Source: Paenibacillus sp. J23TS9 (GTDB lineage: Bacteria > Bacillota > Bacilli > Paenibacillales > Paenibacillaceae). Taken from it: a DNA stretch of 64,000 bases. This document shows, piece after piece, positions 19,117-27,834 of this stretch (within the stretch, counting starts at the first letter, position 1; every line of letters starts with the position of its first letter). The position numbers and the translations under genes were made by a program. The stretch lies in assembly GCF_018403225.1 (NCBI RefSeq), contig NZ_BOSG01000006.1:124001-188000 (forward strand). The letters are read 5' to 3'. The notes under the pieces are model-generated. The model saw nothing but the letters and a program-made list of their open reading frames with translations. It was not told where the DNA came from and did not search any database.

Positions 19117-19808
19117 GTGAACTTCCTCCACTTCCATCTGTCATTCTTTTATGTGAAAAGGCAATTTCTTGCCGGCGATAACAATGGGTGAAACATGCGT
19201 TTTTGATCGTTTTTTATTTCAATACTTTAAAGCATTAAAACTAAATGCAGTAAAAATCTATGAAACTTGGATCATTATAGATATGTAAGGAATAATAACA
19301 GGCATCCTTATTCTGGATATAAAACAAAGAATTATATATTTGGATAATCGATTGGTACTAATATTGGAGTGTTCTACTGTTAAATGAACTTGTTCATGAA
19401 GTAAATAACGGAGGTAAAACTTAATTTCCCAAAATGAAATCGCTATCATTCTATTTATAAATAAATGTTCGCTATTCAATCCATAGCCAACTTTTTGGAT
19501 TTTCTATCCAAGCAAATCGTATTTTTTACATCATAATATAGCTCCATTTGGATTGTCAAACATTATTTGGATTGATTTAGGGGAAAATGTCGTATGAAAG
19601 AATGTTATTCCGGAGAAATAGTTGACATAAAAAGTCATAAATTGCAGGTTTTACGCGATATACATAACGTATGATGTTGCATTATATGTCATTAATTGAG
19701 TAATACGCCCAGTTCTGCGTGTCTCTATTAAAATATTTGGATAGTTTGGTTCCAAACATCATCTAAGGATTTTACGGTCATTACTAGGCTGCTAACTAAA
19801 TAATCTAA
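19117..19808. promoter_or_regulatory. Long AT-rich regulatory region upstream of the galactoside operon
   Basis: No gene is evident. A near-perfect 24-bp dyad centred on CTTTAAAG (about 19217-19240, two mismatched pairs) lies 100 bp before the operon and is a good operator candidate. The heptamer TTTGGAT recurs five times on the plus strand (19339, 19494, 19547, 19566, 19736). One copy starts the inverted repeat TTGGAT-TTTCT-ATCCAA. No clear sigma-A promoter could be fixed. Confidence 0.45.
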
Positions 19809-19850
19809 AAAAAGGCGCCTCTCCGGTTCGAATCCAGAGAGACGCCTTTA
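19809..19850 (-). terminator. Terminator after the MATE gene
   Basis: AAAGGCGTCTCTC pairs with GAGAGGCGCCTTT (one bulge), followed by a T-run on the minus strand. Confidence 0.85.
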
Positions 19851-19895
19851 TACGAGTTATGATTGATTCGAATAAATACGCGGATCATTTATGCC

Positions 19896-21290
19896 TTAAA
19901 TCAGCTTGCGTCTATACCATTTGTCGCCCCTGAACCGCCACCAGAAAATAGCCCCTCTTACGCCCCATTCGGTTACCATCGCGATCCAGACGCCCATGAT
20001 GCCAAAGTGAAACGTAATTGCCAGAAAATATCCCAAAATCACACGCAGCACCCACATCGACAGTAAGGACGTAACCGACGTAAAGTTGGAGTCCCCTGCT
20101 GCACGGAGTGCCGAAGGCATAATAAAGCTGACGGACCAGAAAATCGGCTGCGTAATCGCGATCAGAAGCGTAAGCTTAAAGATGTCCGGCACGATCTCGG
20201 CCGGTGGAGAAAACAGCTTAATAATATACGGAAATAATGGCAAAATCACAGCTGCGATCACGATAAAGAAGGCCGTAGATAATCCGATAAAGGATTTGAT
20301 AAACTTCCTGGCATCCTGTATGCTTCCATTCCCAATGCACTGACCAACGACCGTTACGACAGCGATACTCAGCGCACTTCCTCCGATCTGGAACAGCAGC
20401 GAAATCGAGCCGCTAATGGCATTCACTGTAATTGCGAGCGTACCCAGCTGCACGATGAAGGTTTGCGTCAGCAGCTTGCCGCCGTTAAAGAACATTTGCT
20501 CCGCTGCAAAAGGAACGCCGATGACCATAATCTTTTTGAGTATCGAAAAATCTATTTTCAACGCATTCTTGATACGGTACTTTAGCGTATGGTTCATTTT
20601 AATCATGTAATACAGCGAGACCGCCATCCCGAGAACCCGGGCTGTAATCATGGAGATCACGAGGCCTACGATGCCCATATCCAGTACGGTAATAAACAGG
20701 ATGTTAAGACCAAGATAGGTCAAATTCATGATGAGCGAAAGTCCAAGACAAGCCTTGGTTTCTGCTACCCCTCTGAGCGCCCCCGTAACCGCCTGAAAGA
20801 CCGCAATAAACGGATACGAAATACAGCTGCCGATCAGGAAGATCCTCGCATTCTGGAACACATCCGCATCTGCCTTCCCGAACAGCAGATTCAGCACAGG
20901 TGTATGAAAGGCAATCACCGTGACGCATAAAAGCACGGACAAAATCGCAACCGCGGTAATGGCCTGCGCCGCTGCCTTGGATACCATCTCCTGGTTCCCG
21001 CTGCCCTTGTACTGTGCTACGATGACCGTTCCCCCTGTCGCTACAGCGATAAAGACGTTGATCAGGAAAATATTGAGCGAATCCACCATACTGACCGCAC
21101 TTACGGCTGCCACGCCCGAGGAGGCAATCATCGCCGTGTTCATTAAACTCATTAAAATAATAAAAGCTTGATCCACAAATATCGGAATAATGATCGCGAT
21201 AATTTGCTTATAATCAAGCTTACTTCCAGTGAAGTACTTATTCAGGAAACCGTTCGTTTTCTGTTTATAATATGGAGCTGGGGTACCCAA
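19896..21290 (-). CDS. MATE-family multidrug efflux transporter
   Basis: 464 residues with about 12 TM helices and the two-fold MATE repeat. Recognisable features are PIFVDQAFIILMSLMNTAMIASSGVAAVSAVSMVDS in helices 1-2, NAISGSISLLFQIGGSALSIA in the second half and the C-terminal GVWIAMVTEWGVRG. It exports cationic compounds in exchange for Na+ or H+. No ATG is available near the N-terminus; TTG at 21290 with a weak purine stretch upstream is the best start. Single-gene unit with its own terminator. Confidence 0.88.
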   Translation of the reverse strand: MGTPAPYYKQKTNGFLNKYFTGSKLDYKQIIAIIIPIFVDQAFIILMSLMNTAMIASSGVAAVSAVSMVDSLNIFLINVFIAVATGGTVIVAQYKGSGNQEMVSKAAAQAITAVAILSVLLCVTVIAFHTPVLNLLFGKADADVFQNARIFLIGSCISYPFIAVFQAVTGALRGVAETKACLGLSLIMNLTYLGLNILFITVLDMGIVGLVISMITARVLGMAVSLYYMIKMNHTLKYRIKNALKIDFSILKKIMVIGVPFAAEQMFFNGGKLLTQTFIVQLGTLAITVNAISGSISLLFQIGGSALSIAVVTVVGQCIGNGSIQDARKFIKSFIGLSTAFFIVIAAVILPLFPYIIKLFSPPAEIVPDIFKLTLLIAITQPIFWSVSFIMPSALRAAGDSNFTSVTSLLSMWVLRVILGYFLAITFHFGIMGVWIAMVTEWGVRGAIFWWRFRGDKWYRRKLI

Positions 21291-21408
21291 GGGATCATCT
21301 CTTTTTCAGTGTAGTTGAATGCGTAGACTATTATAGCACGGTTTCGGCGGATGGGATGTGATGGACCGAAATTTAACAACGAATTTCTTCATCCTCAGTA
21401 AACCTCAC

Positions 21409-21448
21409 AAAAAAAACCGAGGCCCCTAATAAAGGATTCCTCGATTTT
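21409..21448 (-). terminator. Terminator after tyrS
   Basis: On the minus strand CGAGG...CCTCG is followed by a run of eight T (21409-21416). Confidence 0.75.
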
Positions 21449-21481
21449 AATTTGTACGTATGTTGTGAATCGCGGCAAATT

Positions 21482-22753
21482 CTAATCCACCAGTCTAATC
21501 AGACTGTATTTCTTCTTACCTTTACGAATAATGATATACCGGCCATCAAAGGATTTGTCCACGGTTACTTCCGTGTTTACATCCTCTACGCGTTCACCAT
21601 TCATGCTGATCGCGCCATTCGTAATATCTTCTCTTGCCTGACGCTTGGAGGGTTCGATCCCGAGATCCACTAACCAATCCACTATATTCTTGGCTTCCTT
21701 TGAAGCTTCGAATGTAGGCATTTCTTTGAATCCCTGCTCAATTTCATCGGCTGTCAGTGATTTAACATCTCCGCTGAATAAGGCCTTCGAGATTTTAATG
21801 GCCTGTGTCAGCGCTTCTTCATTATGAACGAATTTGGTCATCTCTTCGGCGAGTACATGCTGCGCTTCACGTTTACCCGGTTCTGTCGTCACCTTATTCT
21901 CGAGTTCACTGATATCTTCTTTAGATAAGAAGGTGAAGTACTTCAGGTATTTAATGACATCACGGTCATCTGTATTTAACCAGAATTGGTAAAATTCATA
22001 TGGCGAGGTTTTATCCGGATCCAGCCAGATCGCTCCGCCCGCCGTTTTACCAAACTTCGTGCCGTCTGCTTTCAGCATCAATGGGATGGTCAATCCGAAT
22101 GCCTTCGCTTCTGAGCCTTCTTTTTTACGAATCAGGTCCAGACCACTTGTGATGTTACCCCATTGATCCGATCCGCCGATCTGTAATTGAACCCCTTCTT
22201 CTGAGTACAGATGATGGAAGTCCATCGCCTGAAGAATTTGGTATGAGAATTCAGTAAACGAAATCCCGCTATCCAGGCGGCTGGATACGATATCTTTTGC
22301 CAGCATCGCATTGATACTGAAGTTCTTCCCGTAGTCGCGCAAGAAGTCGATCACATTGACCGTATGCGTCCAGTCATAGTTATTTACCATTTTCAACTGA
22401 GCATCATTATCGGTATCAAATAACTTCTTCATCTGTGCTGTCAGTGCATTCACATTGTCCTGTACTTGCTCTAACGTCTGTAATTGACGCTCGGATTGAC
22501 GTCCACTTGGATCACCAATGGTTCCGGTCGCTCCGCCAATTAAGATCACAGGGAGATGCCCAAAGGATTGGAATCGTTTCATCACCATGAATGGAATCAA
22601 ATGTCCGATATGCATGCTATCACCGGTTGGATCGACACCGCAATACAGTGCAATCTTCTTCTCGCTCACGAGTTCGCGCAAACCTTCAGCATCAGTCTGT
22701 TGGTTAATCGCATCGCGCCATTCCAGTTCATCAATAATATTCATGTTACTCAT
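21482..22753 (-). CDS. tyrS: Tyrosyl-tRNA synthetase
   Basis: 423 residues. It charges tRNA-Tyr. Class I signatures are HIGH in SMHIGHLIPF and KFGKT, the KMSKS equivalent; the tyrosine pocket motifs LYCGVDPTGDS and YQILQAMDFHHLY are present, and the C-terminal S4 RNA-binding domain begins around SKRQAREDITNG. It is expressed from the consensus promoter and tyrosine-specific T-box upstream, so it should be induced when tRNA-Tyr is uncharged. Confidence 0.97.
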   Translation of the reverse strand: MSNMNIIDELEWRDAINQQTDAEGLRELVSEKKIALYCGVDPTGDSMHIGHLIPFMVMKRFQSFGHLPVILIGGATGTIGDPSGRQSERQLQTLEQVQDNVNALTAQMKKLFDTDNDAQLKMVNNYDWTHTVNVIDFLRDYGKNFSINAMLAKDIVSSRLDSGISFTEFSYQILQAMDFHHLYSEEGVQLQIGGSDQWGNITSGLDLIRKKEGSEAKAFGLTIPLMLKADGTKFGKTAGGAIWLDPDKTSPYEFYQFWLNTDDRDVIKYLKYFTFLSKEDISELENKVTTEPGKREAQHVLAEEMTKFVHNEEALTQAIKISKALFSGDVKSLTADEIEQGFKEMPTFEASKEAKNIVDWLVDLGIEPSKRQAREDITNGAISMNGERVEDVNTEVTVDKSFDGRYIIIRKGKKKYSLIRLVD

Positions 22754-22818
22754 GATCTTCCAGCCCCTTTATCAATAAATGTTGAATCATCCTTTATACG
22801 TATCAAACGCTGTTTACG

Positions 22819-23083
22819 CAAAAAAATCGCCCCTACGTCTACGATAGACATAGGGACGATTCATTAACCGTGTTACCACCCAAATTGCATAAATAGTGCT
22901 GCAAAGACTATTCATACCACTCTTTAGCCATCCTATCGTTGGCAAGTCCGCTTAGTGTTACCTAAGATACTCCAGAGTGTAATTCGCAAGTCTGTTTGTG
23001 CTGAGTCGCATCAACCCCCAGCTTTCTGAATAACAGTGACATCCTGCTACTGATTCCTTCAACGTATACCGTATATTAGATTA
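22819..23083 (-). promoter_or_regulatory. Tyrosine T-box riboswitch of tyrS
   Basis: Reading leftward: a Stem I apical segment (AGAAAGCTGGGGGTTGATGCGA), a specifier loop GAAT-UAC-A with the tyrosine codon UAC at 22979-22981, and the T-box core GGGTGGTAACACGG at 22868-22881 whose UGGU can pair with the tRNA ACCA end. A terminator hairpin (22826-22861) and T7 follow. Uncharged tRNA-Tyr should stabilise the antiterminator and allow read-through into tyrS. Confidence 0.93.
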
Positions 23084-23088
23084 CAGTC

Positions 23089-23117
23089 AGTATAGAGAAT
23101 GGGAAGACCGTTGTCAA
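23089..23117 (-). promoter_or_regulatory. Sigma-A promoter of tyrS
   Basis: A consensus TTGACA (23112-23117), 17-bp spacer and TATACT (23089-23094) on the minus strand, placing the transcript start at about 23083. Confidence 0.92.
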
Positions 23118-23141
23118 TTCATCGCAAGAATGATATGGGTC

Positions 23142-23432
23142 TCATGCTCTGCCGGTATGTGCGGAAGTCGCTGTGTCCAGCATAGATGCCCAATTCGGGA
23201 AATCTGTCTCCCTTGCAACATGCCGGTCAAAAAGCTCTTCAGGAAGGTTATCGATATCTTCCCGCGTGCTTACTTGAAAGTTCCCCTTCTCCAAAAACTC
23301 CTCAAAACTCTTACTGCTTGAATGCTGACGCATAAACGATTCATTGAACAGTACGTCCAGTGAAACAACATTCGGATCTTCTTCTACCGACTTTTGTCCT
23401 TGTAATTCTTTCAACAGATCGTCAAATGACAT
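23142..23432 (-). CDS. Small acidic hypothetical protein
   Basis: 96 residues, no signal peptide or TM helix, rich in Asp/Glu with FEEFLEKGNFQV and LPEELFDRHV; not recognised. The ATG at 23432 lacks an RBS. AGGAG at about 23458-23462 is instead spaced 7 bp from an in-frame CTG at 23450, which would add six residues (RKQKP between start and Met). An upstream in-frame TAA bounds this extension. The stop lies 25 bp from the tyrS -35 box. Confidence 0.5.
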   Translation of the reverse strand: MSFDDLLKELQGQKSVEEDPNVVSLDVLFNESFMRQHSSSKSFEEFLEKGNFQVSTREDIDNLPEELFDRHVARETDFPNWASMLDTATSAHTGRA

Positions 23433-23500
23433 GGGCTTTTGCTTTCTCAGATGATCACTCCTAGATTAATTTTATATTTGGTGATTCCTATATTCTTTAT

Positions 23501-23974
23501 TCAATTATAGGTCATCCACGGTGTATTTCCCAAAACCTCAAAATTTTGCTTGAACCAAAAGTTTCGTGATTTATCCAAGGTATAGACGTACATTCTTTTG
23601 CCTGGATATTTCGCCTTGAGCCAGTTCACGAGTGAAGCGGCATACCCCTTGCTTTCAAACTCTTTTAGTACATCCAATGCTTCGATAAAAACAAAATCCT
23701 TTTTGTTTTTGATATCTATATAGAAATCCTTTTCTAGATACCGTTCATCGGCGCTAAAATAATCTTGTTCCGCCTTCTGAATTAACTGCTTCCCGTTATC
23801 ATATTCCCATACGACGCCATACCCGACCATCGTATCTTCAGCGTCAATGATATAGATTTCCTCCGGTAATTCAGTTGGCTCCTTCGTACTCAATTCTCCC
23901 GCATGATACGCTGATGTTTCACTTAACAATCTCTGCATTTCCTGATCAAACGGCTTCGCAATAATCGTTGGCAT
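23501..23974 (-). CDS. GNAT-family N-acetyltransferase
   Basis: 157 residues with a GNAT-like C-terminal half: an acidic strand FIEALDVLKEFESKGYAASLVNWL corresponding to motif A, with a modified acetyl-CoA loop (EFESKGYAA instead of Q/RxxGxG/A), and the late FWFKQNFEVLG typical of motif B. Acceptor unknown. AGGAG lies 7 bp before the ATG. A perfect palindrome just upstream suggests repressor control. Confidence 0.65.
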   Translation of the reverse strand: MPTIIAKPFDQEMQRLLSETSAYHAGELSTKEPTELPEEIYIIDAEDTMVGYGVVWEYDNGKQLIQKAEQDYFSADERYLEKDFYIDIKNKKDFVFIEALDVLKEFESKGYAASLVNWLKAKYPGKRMYVYTLDKSRNFWFKQNFEVLGNTPWMTYN

Positions 23975-23992
23975 TTCTGATCTCCTTCATAA

Positions 23993-24010
23993 GATATGTC
24001 ACGACATATC
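23993..24010. promoter_or_regulatory. Perfect palindrome upstream of the GNAT gene
   Basis: GATATGTC-AC-GACATATC, 8-bp arms, 19 bp before the ATG; looks like a MarR/TetR-size operator. Confidence 0.45.
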
Positions 24011-24279
24011 GTCTCCAAAGAAAAGAAGCAGGGTATCTGTCTGCTCCCTACTTTTCCATTTGATTGTGTATCATTTATTATCCTTCGTTATTTTATCATA
24101 TATACGATGGATAGTAATCGAATTTTAATTATTGTTTCTAGAAAATAGGCAAATGCACCTCAACCTGACTCTTTAATTGTTCCAAGTACCCGCCTGTTCG
24201 GCATCCATATGAAATGTAACTGCCAATAAGACGGGAGCTTTTCAACACAGTTTTCCCCTTTATTCAAACTGAGCATGAA
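24011..24279. other. Intergenic region between ferritin terminator and GNAT gene
   Basis: No gene seen. A weak imperfect hairpin with arms AAAAGAAGCAGGG and CTGCTCCCTACTTTT occupies about 24020-24057 and could be a leader structure for the leftward GNAT gene. Confidence 0.3.
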
Positions 24280-24315
24280 AAAAAAGCTGCTTTCCCTTGG
24301 GAAAACAGCTTTTCC
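24280..24315 (-). terminator. Terminator after the ferritin gene
   Basis: AAAAGCTGTTTTCCC pairs with GGGAAAGCAGCTTTT, followed by further T on the minus strand. Confidence 0.88.
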
Positions 24316-24322
24316 GTTGCCT

Positions 24323-24835
24323 TTAAGCTTCGCTTGCGGGTGGTGTGAACGTACGCTTTGCCAGCTCGGAATCGAGCATATAGAACGCGTTGCTGTCATT
24401 ATCGATGCGGCGCAGCTTCTGGATAATGCTATCGAAGGTTGCTTCCTCTTCGACCTGCTCATCAATGAACCACTTGAGGAAATTAATCGTCGCATGTTCC
24501 CGCTCATCCCAGGCAATATCGGACAATTCATAAATTCGTTTGGTCACTGTTTTCTCATGCTCGAAGGAATGTTCAAAGGCATCCAGCAAGGAGCTGTATT
24601 CATTCTGAGGATTTTCCATGCCCGTAACAATGGCGCGTTTTCCCAGTGCATTTATGAAATGGAAAATTCTCATCCCATGATATTTTTCTTCTTCCGATTG
24701 CATGATGAAAAAATTCGCAAAGCCATCAAAACTCTCCGACGAGCAATACGCCGCCATCGCCAGATACACCTGAGAAGAATAAAATTCATAATTCATTTGA
24801 TCGTTCAACTTCGCGAGCAGCTTCTCACTTAACAT
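24323..24835 (-). CDS. ftnA: Ferritin (FtnA-like iron storage protein)
   Basis: 170 residues, a full-length bacterial non-haem ferritin four-helix bundle. Ferroxidase ligands are visible as Glu17 in MNYEFYSSQ, the EEEKYHGMR pair (Glu and His) in helix B, the HEKTVTKRIYEL glutamate in helix C, and EQVEEE in helix D. It oxidises and stores iron in a 24-subunit shell. AAAGGAG precedes the ATG. No convincing Fur or PerR box was recognised upstream. Confidence 0.93.
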   Translation of the reverse strand: MLSEKLLAKLNDQMNYEFYSSQVYLAMAAYCSSESFDGFANFFIMQSEEEKYHGMRIFHFINALGKRAIVTGMENPQNEYSSLLDAFEHSFEHEKTVTKRIYELSDIAWDEREHATINFLKWFIDEQVEEEATFDSIIQKLRRIDNDSNAFYMLDSELAKRTFTPPASEA

Positions 24836-24974
24836 CGGTCATTCTCCTTTATCACTGGTCTGGGTGGAAGGCAAGCCGCGATTCGACGGTAATCGTTGCT
24901 ATCCTGCACAATACGGCTTCCTTCTATCCTTGTAGTATGTTGGAAATAAACGGGGATGTAAAGGGTTCGTATCT

Positions 24975-25020
24975 CAGAAAGAACGATCATGATTCATATG
25001 CGTAAGATGACATCGTTATT
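24975..25020 (-). pseudogene. Relic of an M48-like metallopeptidase gene
   Basis: 40 of 43 bases match 31294-31336 inside the metallopeptidase gene (29 identical in a row). On the minus strand the relic reads HLTHMNHDRSF then TGA where the intact gene has TGG. The right end (24999-25020) also matches 32451-32472 (21 of 22). It lies between the ferritin promoter region and the RpiR stop. Confidence 0.6.
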
Positions 25021-25038
25021 CGGCAGCCCTCATTTCAT

Positions 25039-25872
25039 CTACACCCGCTTCGGCAGCAGCTTTTGATACCTTCGCCGCAGCTCATGCAGCGCCTCGCTTC
25101 CCGCCACCGCCTGCTCCTCCATCTGCTTGCCCACCGCTACGATCAGCGTTTCGAGCAGCGCGATAGGCGCTACCATCGAATGGAATTCCCACAATTGACC
25201 GCGAGCCGTATACAAGGTCACCGTAGCCTTCTCCAGCATGGGGCTGACCAATAGGTCCGTTACCAGCAGCGCACGGGAGCCCGTTTCCCGGGCATAATCC
25301 AGCAGCACCGCCAGCTCCGGCGACTCGGATACAAATCCGAAGATCAGGATGACATCTTGCGGCTGCACATGCACCAGATGGTCGAACAGCTCATGCCCGC
25401 CTCGGTCCAGCTGCGTGATCCGCATGCCGAATCGTGACAGCCGGAAATCCGTAAGCGCCGCCAGGCTTTCCGCCGAACCGGGCCCGTAAATATACACTGT
25501 TCCGGCCTCACGCAGCAGCCTCGCCGCTTGATCAAAGGACTCTTGACTCAGCCGGTTCGCGGTCTGCTGCAAATAATCGGCACCGATCAGGAGGCTTGCG
25601 GCAGCATCCTCCTCTTTCATTTTGGAAAAGGCTGATTGCAGCTTTTGCGACGGGGACAGCAGCATCTCGTCCTTTACCTTCTGCTTGAATTCCTTCAAAT
25701 TTTTGCAATTTACCTCGGCCCAAAACCGCGATACCGTTGAGATGCTTACGTCACAAGCGGAGGCGATGTCCTCCTCAACCATGAACGGAATATCTTCCAT
25801 GTGTTTGGAGATGTAATCGGCGATCCGCTGATGTCCGCGGGATAATTTCCGGTTCTCAAATGTCAGTTCCAT
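25039..25872 (-). CDS. MurR/RpiR-family transcriptional regulator
   Basis: 277 residues. An N-terminal helix-turn-helix of the RpiR type (about 1-77; IASACDVSISTVSRFWAEVNCKNLKEFKQKV) is followed by a SIS domain (about 110-240; VYIYGPGSAESLAALTDFRLSRFG, DVILIFGFVSESPE) that normally binds a phosphorylated sugar. It is the last gene of the operon with the importer and PHP protein, 57 bp after the PHP stop, so it probably autoregulates the cassette in response to a sugar phosphate. Confidence 0.9.
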   Translation of the reverse strand: MELTFENRKLSRGHQRIADYISKHMEDIPFMVEEDIASACDVSISTVSRFWAEVNCKNLKEFKQKVKDEMLLSPSQKLQSAFSKMKEEDAAASLLIGADYLQQTANRLSQESFDQAARLLREAGTVYIYGPGSAESLAALTDFRLSRFGMRITQLDRGGHELFDHLVHVQPQDVILIFGFVSESPELAVLLDYARETGSRALLVTDLLVSPMLEKATVTLYTARGQLWEFHSMVAPIALLETLIVAVGKQMEEQAVAGSEALHELRRRYQKLLPKRV

Positions 25873-25929
25873 GGCGCCCCTCCTTCTGCACAGCGATGCC
25901 TGAATTGAAATTGCGAAGGCATTGAGATG

Positions 25930-26694
25930 CTATACCGCATCCACCTCAACCTTTTTCTTCAGCAGCTTCTTTACCGCGCCCGCCGCGCGTACCTGCAGAT
26001 GCAGATTGGGGGAGATAATTCTGTGGCATCCCCCGGACTGAATGGCTGATTTCAGCTCGGCCACCGTCTCATAATCTCCAGGCAGCTCATTGTACACGCA
26101 TCCCACCTGGAACATCTGATGGGCATCGCTGCCGGCCACGACCGGAACGCCCAGCTTCGCGCCAAGCGGCAGCACCAGGGCGATATTTTCCTGAATACCG
26201 ATTTCATGCAGGTCTTTTCCGTTCAGGTCGAAAGCGTCGAAACGGCTCAGCAGCTCCTGATCCACATGATACAGATGGTTGGACTCGCGGAACGGATGCC
26301 CGCCGATCACCATCATGCCCCGTGGCTCGCACAGCTCGAACAGCTCTTTGAGGCCGATAAAGGTATCCGCTGTTGTGTGATTCTCCAGCAGGGCGCGAAT
26401 CTCGAGCAGACGATCCTTGGGTCCGCTGACGAGAATATGCCCGCCTTCCGCCACATCTACTTCCATGCCCGTAAATATTTTAAAGCCGCCGCGGTCGTAG
26501 TAGTGATTGTTGCAGGGCAGCATTTGATCCAGCGTGCCGTACACTTCGTCGAAACGGCGCGTATTGAAATGCTCGGTCAGCGTGATCGCCTGCAGCCCTT
26601 GGTCTCTGGCTTCATCCAGCATTTCGTTGAAATGCTCCATCGAAAAATCGGTTTTTTTGGACAGCTTAACATGAAAGTGAAAGTCAATTTTCAT
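25930..26694 (-). CDS. PHP-domain phosphoesterase
   Basis: 254 residues of a PHP (polymerase and histidinol phosphatase) fold. Metal-ligand motifs in order: DFHFHVK near residue 4, LTEHFN (about 40), TGMEVD (about 75), GGHPFR (about 130), and VVAGSDAHQ near 195. Such enzymes hydrolyse phosphomonoesters or cyclic phosphodiesters with two or three metal ions. It starts within the stop of the ATPase gene (4-bp ATGA overlap), so it belongs to the importer operon and likely processes the imported compound. Substrate unknown. Confidence 0.87.
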   Translation of the reverse strand: MKIDFHFHVKLSKKTDFSMEHFNEMLDEARDQGLQAITLTEHFNTRRFDEVYGTLDQMLPCNNHYYDRGGFKIFTGMEVDVAEGGHILVSGPKDRLLEIRALLENHTTADTFIGLKELFELCEPRGMMVIGGHPFRESNHLYHVDQELLSRFDAFDLNGKDLHEIGIQENIALVLPLGAKLGVPVVAGSDAHQMFQVGCVYNELPGDYETVAELKSAIQSGGCHRIISPNLHLQVRAAGAVKKLLKKKVEVDAV

Positions 26695-27833
26695 CGGTGT
26701 AGTTCCTCCATTGCAGGTTTGATATGAAATGTAACGGGCTCCAAACGGCAGCCTGTCTGCTTGTCATACATATTAATGCGGTCCTCGCGGATTTCCGCAT
26801 ATAGAAGCTGCCCCGGCTTAAACTCCGGATCACCCAAAATACGGGCGGTCAGCTGAACGTCTCCATAATCGATCCGGATCAGCGACTCGGCGCCCGATGG
26901 ATGCACATCCTTCACTTTTACCGGGATCAGGCCTTCCTTGCGTTTCTCATGCAGCAAGATGTCCTCCGGCTTCAGCGTCATCACCACGCCACGATCCGGG
27001 TCGCCATCTTCTCCCGCCACCCGAAAATCTCCCAGCGGAGTGCGTATATAACATTCATTCCCGCTGCTGCGGCAAATTCCTTCCACCCGGTTCAATTTGT
27101 GGTCTCCGCTGCCCATGAATTCCGCCACTTGCAGCGTCTTCGGATGACGGTACAGTTCTCGCGGCGTATCCACCTGAACCAGCTCGCCGCCGAAAAAGAC
27201 GGCGACCTTCGTCGACATCGTCATGGCTTCCTGCTGGTCATGCGTAACGTAGACGATAGTCGTGCCCAGCTCGCTGTGCAGCCGTTTGAGCTCGGCGCGC
27301 ATCTCGGTCCGCAGCTTGGCGTCGAGATTGGACAGCGGCTCATCCAGCAGTAGAATCTCCGGCGAAGTCACAATGGCTCGGGCGATTGCCACCCGCTGCT
27401 GCTGGCCTCCGGACAGCTCGCCGGGATACCGGTCCGCCAGCTCGGGAATCCGCATCTTGTCAAGGGAAGCCATGACGCGCTGCCGGATCTCCGGCTTGGA
27501 AAGCTTGCGGATCTGCAGGCCGAAGGCGACATTGTCAAAGACCGTCATATGTGGCCACAGCGCATAGCTCTGAAACACCAGGCTTACGCCCCGCTTCGCC
27601 GGGTCCATATGAAAGGACATGCTGCCGTTTGCAACCTCTTTGCCGGCAATCACGATCGTTCCCTCATTCAGCTTCTGCAGTCCGGCAATCGTGCGGAGCA
27701 GCGTTGTTTTGCCGCAGCCGGAAGGGCCAAGCAGCGTGACGAAGTCGCCCTCCTCGATCGTCAGATCGATGCCTTTTAAAATATGCTTGTTCTGGACGTT
27801 CACATGGATCTGCTTCAGTTGAATCGCACTCAC
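26691..27833 (-). CDS. ABC importer ATPase, FbpC/PotA-like
   Basis: 380 residues: a nucleotide-binding domain with Walker A GPSGCGKTT, signature LSGGQQQRVAIARA, Walker B LLLDEPLSNLD and the H-loop in THDQQEAM, then a C-terminal OB-type (TOBE) regulatory domain from about residue 245. This is the Fe3+/polyamine/2-aminoethylphosphonate/hexose-phosphate importer class. Start is GTG; its RBS GGGGG lies inside the end of the permease gene, which ends one base upstream. Confidence 0.93.
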   Translation of the reverse strand: MSAIQLKQIHVNVQNKHILKGIDLTIEEGDFVTLLGPSGCGKTTLLRTIAGLQKLNEGTIVIAGKEVANGSMSFHMDPAKRGVSLVFQSYALWPHMTVFDNVAFGLQIRKLSKPEIRQRVMASLDKMRIPELADRYPGELSGGQQQRVAIARAIVTSPEILLLDEPLSNLDAKLRTEMRAELKRLHSELGTTIVYVTHDQQEAMTMSTKVAVFFGGELVQVDTPRELYRHPKTLQVAEFMGSGDHKLNRVEGICRSSGNECYIRTPLGDFRVAGEDGDPDRGVVMTLKPEDILLHEKRKEGLIPVKVKDVHPSGAESLIRIDYGDVQLTARILGDPEFKPGQLLYAEIREDRINMYDKQTGCRLEPVTFHIKPAMEELHR

Positions 27834-27834
27834 A

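Noticed and set aside
19820..19840. GGTTCGAATCC resembling a tRNA T-loop
   Set aside because: It sits in the loop of a terminator; no acceptor, D or anticodon arms can be formed around it.
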